Origin: Ruminococcus sp.
GTDB lineage: Bacteria > Bacillota > Clostridia > Oscillospirales > Ruminococcaceae
Direction: 5' to 3'
DNA length: 64,000 nucleotides
NCBI RefSeq assembly: GCF_017549005.1
Contig: NZ_JAFYYT010000047.1
Span: 120,068-184,067 of the forward strand
Of this stretch, positions 60,302 to 64,000 are shown in pieces (the first letter of the stretch is position 1; the number at the start of each line of letters is the position of its first letter). Both the position numbers and the translations under genes were made by a program. The notes below the pieces were generated by a model. That model was not told the DNA's origin and made no database searches. It saw nothing but the letters and a program-made list of their open reading frames with translations.

Positions 60302-60330
60302 TTGACAAACCTGAGATACTGTGATATAAT
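60302..60330 (+). promoter_or_regulatory. tRNA operon promoter
   Basis: Perfect TTGACA (60302-60307), a 17-bp spacer ending CTGTGA, and perfect TATAAT (60325-60330). A-rich AAAATCTCAAAAAAATTTTC upstream is UP-element-like and resembles the sequence before the promoter at 63803. Confidence 0.9.
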
Positions 60331-60365
60331 TATTTTCGTCGCCGAGGATACGGCGTCTGCGAAGT

Positions 60366-60441
60366 GGGGGTTTAGCTCAGCTGGGAGAGCATCTGCCTTA
60401 CAAGCAGAGGGTCACAGGTTCGAGCCCTGTAGTCCCCACCA
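60366..60441 (+). tRNA. tRNA-Val (UAC)
   Basis: 76 bases including encoded CCA. The anticodon loop CTTACAA gives anticodon TAC. Acceptor, D, anticodon and T stems all pair, with two G-U pairs in the acceptor stem. Confidence 0.97.
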
Positions 60442-60446
60442 CACAT

Positions 60447-60523
60447 GGCCTCGTAGTTCAGTTGGTTAGAACGCCTGCCTGTCACGCAGGAGGTCGACAG
60501 TTCGAATCTGTTCGGGGTCGCCA
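60447..60523 (+). tRNA. tRNA-Asp (GUC)
   Basis: 77 bases including encoded CCA. The loop CTGTCAC gives anticodon GTC. All four stems form, and TTCGAAT is the T-loop. Confidence 0.97.
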
Positions 60524-60526
60524 TGC

Positions 60527-60602
60527 GCTTCTGTAGCTCAGTCGGTAGAGCAGGGGACTGAAAATCCCCGTGTCGTTGGTTCGATTCCGACCGGAAGCAC
60601 CA
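60527..60602 (+). tRNA. tRNA-Phe (GAA)
   Basis: 76 bases including encoded CCA. The loop CTGAAAA gives anticodon GAA, with A37 as expected. The acceptor stem is GCTTCTG/CGGAAGC with a final T-C or wobble position. Confidence 0.96.
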
Positions 60603-60627
60603 TATAGAACGCTTCCGCGTTCTATAT
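60602..60627 (+). other. Spacer hairpin between tRNA-Phe and tRNA-Gly
   Basis: A perfect 11-bp stem ATATAGAACGC / GCGTTCTATAT with a TTCC loop. It is probably a processing or stability element in the tRNA precursor; there is no T-run. Confidence 0.6.
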
Positions 60628-60632
60628 ATAAT

Positions 60633-60708
60633 GCGGATTTAGCTCATCTGGTAGAGCGCCACCTTGCCAAGGTGGAGGTAGCGAGTTCGAGCCTCGTAAT
60701 CCGCTCCA
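60633..60708 (+). tRNA. tRNA-Gly (GCC)
   Basis: 76 bases including encoded CCA. The loop TTGCCAA gives anticodon GCC. The acceptor stem GCGGATT/AATCCGC is perfect. Confidence 0.97.
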
Positions 60709-60740
60709 TAGTGGCGGGGGAATACTCTCGTCATTACATG

Positions 60741-60775
60741 AATCCCGAAGCAATGGTTTCGGGATTTTTTATTTA
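60741..60775 (+). terminator. tRNA operon terminator
   Basis: Stem AATCCCGAA / TTCGGGATT (60741-60749 with 60758-60766) followed by TTTTATTTA. Confidence 0.85.
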
Positions 60776-60821
60776 GAAGATCGGTAATACAGTTAAGTTT
60801 CAGCTAAGATCGGAGATTGTT

Positions 60822-61442
60822 ATGGGCAGGAAGTATAAAGAAAGTGCCTCAAAGGTGAAAAAAGAATTCAGGAATATGAAGATCCTGAAATTTATAGGCG
60901 TCGTAAAGTGGCTGCTTATCGTCCTTGCAGTGCTCTGCTGTGTGGTGATACGACTGTTCTACTGGTACGACAAGCCCGGTAAATTCTATTCCTTCGGGGA
61001 TATAACTCAGGTAATAATCGCAAATATAGCGCTTCTGGCGCTTATACCCATAGTCTGCCTGAGCGCTCTGCTGTTCCTCGTTCAGAAGCTCTCGAAGGGC
61101 GGACAGGGAAAGGTAATAGTTATATGTACGGCTCTCCTCGTGTTCCTGTGCGGCGGAGCTCTCGGCTATGTGGCTTATACCAACAGGAACGCTATCGAGT
61201 TCATGCATTTGCAGGAGTTCCGTACTCCCGACAATAAGCATACTCTCTATTATGTCACCTCAAAGGGAGAGCGCAAGCGCGTTATCTTCCGCAGAACAGG
61301 CAAATATGAGTACGAAAAAACTGCTTCCTTCGACACTGTGGGCAAAAAGAAGGATTACTTCCCTGATTACAGCTGGGGAGAGGAAAGCTTTTCCGACGGC
61401 ATAAACGAGTATCAGTATTCGTCATATGAGGAAGAAAACTAA
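60822..61442 (+). CDS. Membrane protein, unknown function
   Basis: A 206-residue protein with a basic N-terminus and three hydrophobic helices (VVKWLLIVLAVLCCVVIRLFY, VIIANIALLALIPIVCLSALL, GKVIVICTALLVFLCGGALGYVA), then a soluble C-terminal domain of about 85 residues (FRTPDNKHTLYYVTSKGERK...) rich in charged and aromatic residues. CGGAG lies 7 bases before the ATG. It is followed by a long hairpin (61458-61497). I do not recognise the family. Confidence 0.75.
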   Translation: MGRKYKESASKVKKEFRNMKILKFIGVVKWLLIVLAVLCCVVIRLFYWYDKPGKFYSFGDITQVIIANIALLALIPIVCLSALLFLVQKLSKGGQGKVIVICTALLVFLCGGALGYVAYTNRNAIEFMHLQEFRTPDNKHTLYYVTSKGERKRVIFRRTGKYEYEKTASFDTVGKKKDYFPDYSWGEESFSDGINEYQYSSYEEEN

Positions 61443-61457
61443 CAGAATAATTATTAA

Positions 61458-61497
61458 AATTCCGCACAAAGAGAATGTTACGTCTTTGTGCGGAATT
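61458..61497 (+). terminator. Long hairpin after membrane protein gene
   Basis: A perfect 15-bp stem (61458-61472 with 61483-61497) with a 10-base loop. It lacks a T-run, so it may be a weak terminator or 3' end stabiliser. Confidence 0.55.
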
Positions 61498-61501
61498 ACT
61501 A

Positions 61502-61530
61502 TATACAAAACTAAGTATAAATGATATAAT
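61502..61530 (+). promoter_or_regulatory. Promoter for NYN-LOTUS gene
   Basis: TATACA (61502-61507), a 17-bp spacer and perfect TATAAT (61525-61530). The start codon is 50 bases on. Confidence 0.6.
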
Positions 61531-61579
61531 AAAAGTACTATCTGCCGCTGCGGCGGCATGAAACTACAGGAGTGAGAAA

Positions 61580-62491
61580 ATGGAAAAGGAAATGAGGTAC
61601 GCCGTTCTTATTGACGCGGATAACGTTGCGGCAAAGTATACCAGGTACATTCTTGACGAGGTCTCAAACTACGGAGTCGTTACTTACAAAAGAGTATACG
61701 GGGACTGGACGAGACCAAACCTTGCAGGCTGGAAAAGCATGGCTCTTGACAATGCTATCACGCCTGTGCAGCAGTACAGCTATACAACAGGAAAGAACGC
61801 TACGGACTCCGCTATGATAATCGACGCTATGGATATCCTCTATTCCCATAACGTTGACGGCTTCTGTATAGTTTCCAGTGACAGTGATTTTACGAGACTT
61901 GCCATTCGTCTACGTGAGTCGGGTATGCACGTTATAGGCATGGGAGAGCAGAAGACGCCGAAACCGTTCAGTACCGCCTGCAATGCTTTCAAGTACCTCG
62001 AAATACTCGCAGATGAGGATATCCAGGGCACTGTAGAGAGCGAAAAGCTGGAGATGAAGACTCTTGAATCGGCTATCGTCCGCATAATCACGGAAAATGC
62101 AAACCTCAGGGACGAGATAAATATAGGCGAGCTGGGCAGCAGACTTCTCAACCGCTACCCTGATTTCGACGTGAGAAACTACGGATATTCCAAGTTTTCG
62201 CAGTTCCTCAAGGAGTTCGACGGACTCAGCTTCCGTCAGGAGGGCAGCAGCATACTCGTTTCGCAGAAGACCAGCATGACCGACCTTGAGCGTATCGAGA
62301 GCACCCTTGAAGCGATAGTCCGCTCAAACGGCAACAAGGGCTATAATCTCGGCGAACTGAAAAAGCAGCTCTGCGCCAAGATACCCGAATTTGACGTAAA
62401 GACCTACGGCTATTCCAAATTCAGCAAATTCGTGGAAAATCAGCCGTCATTCAAAATAAAGAACAACACTGTTATGATATCGGAGAACTGA
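61580..62491 (+). CDS. NYN-domain RNase-like protein with two LOTUS/OST-HTH domains
   Basis: A 303-residue protein. Residues 1-150 form a NYN/PIN-like nuclease domain with the acidic metal site intact: AVLIDADNVAAKY (D12, D14), ATDSAMIIDAMDIL, and CIVSSDSDFTRLAIRLRE. Two winged-helix OST-HTH/LOTUS domains follow as an internal repeat: RYPDFDVRNYGYSKFSQFL and KIPEFDVKTYGYSKFSKFV. LOTUS domains bind RNA (including G-rich RNA) in other organisms, so the product is probably a sequence- or structure-guided RNase. CAGGAGTGA precedes the ATG. It is the first gene of a two-gene unit. Confidence 0.92.
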   Translation: MEKEMRYAVLIDADNVAAKYTRYILDEVSNYGVVTYKRVYGDWTRPNLAGWKSMALDNAITPVQQYSYTTGKNATDSAMIIDAMDILYSHNVDGFCIVSSDSDFTRLAIRLRESGMHVIGMGEQKTPKPFSTACNAFKYLEILADEDIQGTVESEKLEMKTLESAIVRIITENANLRDEINIGELGSRLLNRYPDFDVRNYGYSKFSQFLKEFDGLSFRQEGSSILVSQKTSMTDLERIESTLEAIVRSNGNKGYNLGELKKQLCAKIPEFDVKTYGYSKFSKFVENQPSFKIKNNTVMISEN

Positions 62492-62492
62492 T

Positions 62493-63611
62493 TTGAAGAA
62501 AAAAGTGATATTGGCACTGCTCGTATTTGCCTGTGCGCTGTTTGCAACGGTTGCGCTGAATTACGGGCTTACATCGGGCGTGATGCACAATTATCCCGAT
62601 GCGGAGTACCTCACAGCCGAGGAAGCTGCTGTAAGACCTGTGTACGGTCAGCTCGGCGTAAAGGAACAAGCGCTGTATACGGCGCTGTACCGCGGTATTG
62701 ACGAAAAAAATGAAATAATACCGCTCCCGTTCGAGGTCAAGGGCGACGATTATTCAAAGGTCTTCCGCATACTCGAAAAGCAGGAGGGAGAGTTCTTTTA
62801 CCTCGATTCCGTGTACTATACGGCAAAAAAAGTGCGCGAGGCGAAAATGGCGTACAAGGCTGAGCTTGACACCGAGCTCAGGAGAGGCGAACTCGACAGC
62901 GCGGTCCAGAAGGCAGTAAACGGCGGCAGAGATATACGCGGCGGCTACTACGTCGCTACATATATAAGCAATTATATCATAAACCATTGCAGGTATGTCG
63001 TAGGCGATGACGGAGGATATGCTTCAACGGCTTACGGCTGTCTCGTCGAGGGCGAAGCCAACTGCGAGGGCTATTCCAAGGCGTTCAATCTGCTTGCTGC
63101 AAAAATGGGACTGGAAAGTCAGGTCATAACGGGAACTACCGACAAGGGCGAGAACCATGCGTGGAATCAGGTCAAGATCGGCGTAGAATGGTACAATATC
63201 GACGTAACATGGGAAGATACCGATGTTGCGGGCGAGATACGCACGGAGTATTTTCTGCGCCCCGACAAAGTGTTCTATCGCTCGCATATAGCCGATGATG
63301 ACCTCTTCAAGCCCTGGGAGTGTACCAGAGACGACTGGAACGTCTATAAATCAGGCGGACACCACGCGGAAAATCTCGAACAGGCGCTTCAGATCGTGAA
63401 AGACGCGCTGAGTTCCGGCAATAATACCATAGATGTGGAGCTTTCCGACCTTGATACATATGAGAAGTTCAGATATGTAATGTCCACAGAGGAAAGGGTG
63501 CTTCCTATCATGGAGGAAGCGGGCGTTTCCACGGACGGAACTATTGTGATAAAATTCAGAGAAAACATTGATGAGCTCTGCATTACGGTGATAATTGACA
63601 GAGAAGAGTAA
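62493..63611 (+). CDS. Transglutaminase-like extracytoplasmic protein
   Basis: A 372-residue protein starting at a TTG just after the previous stop; GGAG lies within the end of the upstream gene. An N-terminal helix (VILALLVFACALFATVALNY) anchors or exports it. The central domain has the transglutaminase-like Cys-His-Asp pattern: LVEGEANCEGYSKAFNLL (Cys), GENHAWNQVKIGVEWYNIDVTWED (His and Asp). Family members cleave or cross-link peptides, often at the cell surface. The C-terminal 90 residues are an extra alpha/beta domain. It is co-transcribed with the NYN gene; a shared function is not obvious. Confidence 0.87.
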   Translation: MKKKVILALLVFACALFATVALNYGLTSGVMHNYPDAEYLTAEEAAVRPVYGQLGVKEQALYTALYRGIDEKNEIIPLPFEVKGDDYSKVFRILEKQEGEFFYLDSVYYTAKKVREAKMAYKAELDTELRRGELDSAVQKAVNGGRDIRGGYYVATYISNYIINHCRYVVGDDGGYASTAYGCLVEGEANCEGYSKAFNLLAAKMGLESQVITGTTDKGENHAWNQVKIGVEWYNIDVTWEDTDVAGEIRTEYFLRPDKVFYRSHIADDDLFKPWECTRDDWNVYKSGGHHAENLEQALQIVKDALSSGNNTIDVELSDLDTYEKFRYVMSTEERVLPIMEEAGVSTDGTIVIKFRENIDELCITVIIDREE

Positions 63612-63664
63612 AAATAGACACATTTCGGTTTGAAATGATAATCAAGCTTGTAGATTATTCCGTG

Positions 63665-63693
63665 TTGACATTGGCACGGCGGCGTGATATAAT
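63665..63693 (+). promoter_or_regulatory. Stable-RNA promoter P1
   Basis: Perfect TTGACA (63665-63670), a 17-bp spacer ending GCGTGA, and TATAAT (63688-63693). It is upstream of P2, giving the tandem arrangement typical of rRNA operons. Confidence 0.8.
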
Positions 63694-63802
63694 AATAAAG
63701 TCGCCGCGAGAGAGCGCGGAAAACAGTGAGTCTGCGGGAGCAGCATGGGATACGCGGTCAAATGCGACAACAAAAAAATCTCAGAAAATTTTCAAAAAGG
63801 TA

Positions 63803-63831
63803 TTGACAAAGAAAAGTTTCTGTGATATAAT
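63803..63831 (+). promoter_or_regulatory. Stable-RNA promoter P2
   Basis: Perfect TTGACA (63803-63808), a 17-bp spacer ending CTGTGA, and TATAAT (63826-63831), preceded by an A/T-rich CTCAGAAAATTTTCAAAAAG tract. It resembles the tRNA promoter at 60302 in both the upstream tract and the extended -10. Confidence 0.88.
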
Positions 63832-64000
63832 ATTAAAGCTGTCTCAAAAGGGGCAGAACAAACAGCATCTTGAAAATTGAACAATGCGAAGAAAAGTAAC
63901 GACCCTTGAGATTCCTTTTTGAAGCTGGAAACAGTGGAGAGAAGAGAAGGTCAAGAAAAGACTGAAAAATAACACGAAAGTAATAACGCAAGCGTTATGA
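63832..64000 (+). other. Leader of a probable rRNA operon
   Basis: The transcript from P2 contains ATCTTGAAAATTGAACAATG near 63868, the usual Firmicutes pre-16S leader wording, and no coding frame with a ribosome binding site. The 16S gene itself (starting near AGAGTTTGATCC) is not inside the window, so this assignment rests on promoters and leader only. Confidence 0.7.

Noticed and set aside
63635-63880. 81-codon open frame at the right end
   Set aside because: It spans two strong stable-RNA promoters, has no ribosome binding site, and its translation looks random.

Overview
The window looks like chromosomal DNA of a Ruminococcus-type clostridium (R. flavefaciens / R. albus group). The evidence is the low-GC Firmicutes gene order, strong AAGGAGG-type ribosome binding sites, near-consensus sigma-A promoters with 17-bp spacers, a GH94 cellobiose phosphorylase, and a large secreted GH95 enzyme ending in a Ruminococcus-style dockerin. 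The genus is inferred from these features, not proven.

Layout. 1-5046: the 5' end of a secreted protein, metG with a coupled small gene, a zinc-ribbon membrane protein and a small hypothetical gene. 5203-10238: a PHP phosphatase, a possible 44-codon Cys-rich ORF coupled to pth, then mfd. 10525-13731: a lipoprotein with a helical tail, then (minus strand) an ECF sigma/anti-sigma pair and an XRE/DUF6442 pair with a promoter flanked by palindromic operators. 14054-16471: cellobiose phosphorylase. 16869-18760: a LytTR regulator, a membrane protein and a small secreted protein whose promoter carries three identical palindromic boxes exactly 21 bp apart. 19103-27948: the translation operon rimP-nusA-rnpM-ylxQ-infB-(Ala/Lys-rich gene)-rbfA-nrnA-truB-ribF. 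28070-33403: an ABC/GldG/DUF4340 export-like operon. 33404-36182: a dispersed three-hairpin repeat, fakA-yloU, and an unusual block of six consecutive hairpins. 36183-45616: a membrane-anchored MutS-like ATPase, polA-rimI-tsaD, DUF4236, ymdB, spoVS and recG. 45613-49453: an XRE/DUF2975/DUF2975 cassette, a beta-CASP RNase-like protein with a structured leader, and a zinc-ribbon membrane protein. 49499-54351: a GNAT remnant, the modular GH95 enzyme and an AT-rich secreted protein. 54524-56066: a coiled-coil protein, coaD and rsmD. 56567-60161: a GntR regulator, ABC transporter and CPBP protease operon. 60366-60708: tRNA-Val, Asp, Phe and Gly. 60822-63611: a membrane protein, a NYN-LOTUS RNase-like protein and a transglutaminase-like protein. 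63665-64000: tandem stable-RNA promoters and the leader of what is probably an rRNA operon beginning just past the window.

How they work together. Most of the window is housekeeping information processing: translation initiation and ribosome maturation, tRNA charging and modification, DNA repair and replication. Between these lie small self-regulated membrane/regulator cassettes (XRE/DUF6442, XRE/DUF2975, GntR/ABC/CPBP, ECF/anti-sigma, LytTR) whose operators can be read directly in the sequence. Carbohydrate use is represented by the intracellular cellobiose phosphorylase and the extracellular dockerin-bearing GH95 enzyme, consistent with a plant-fibre or glycan degrader.
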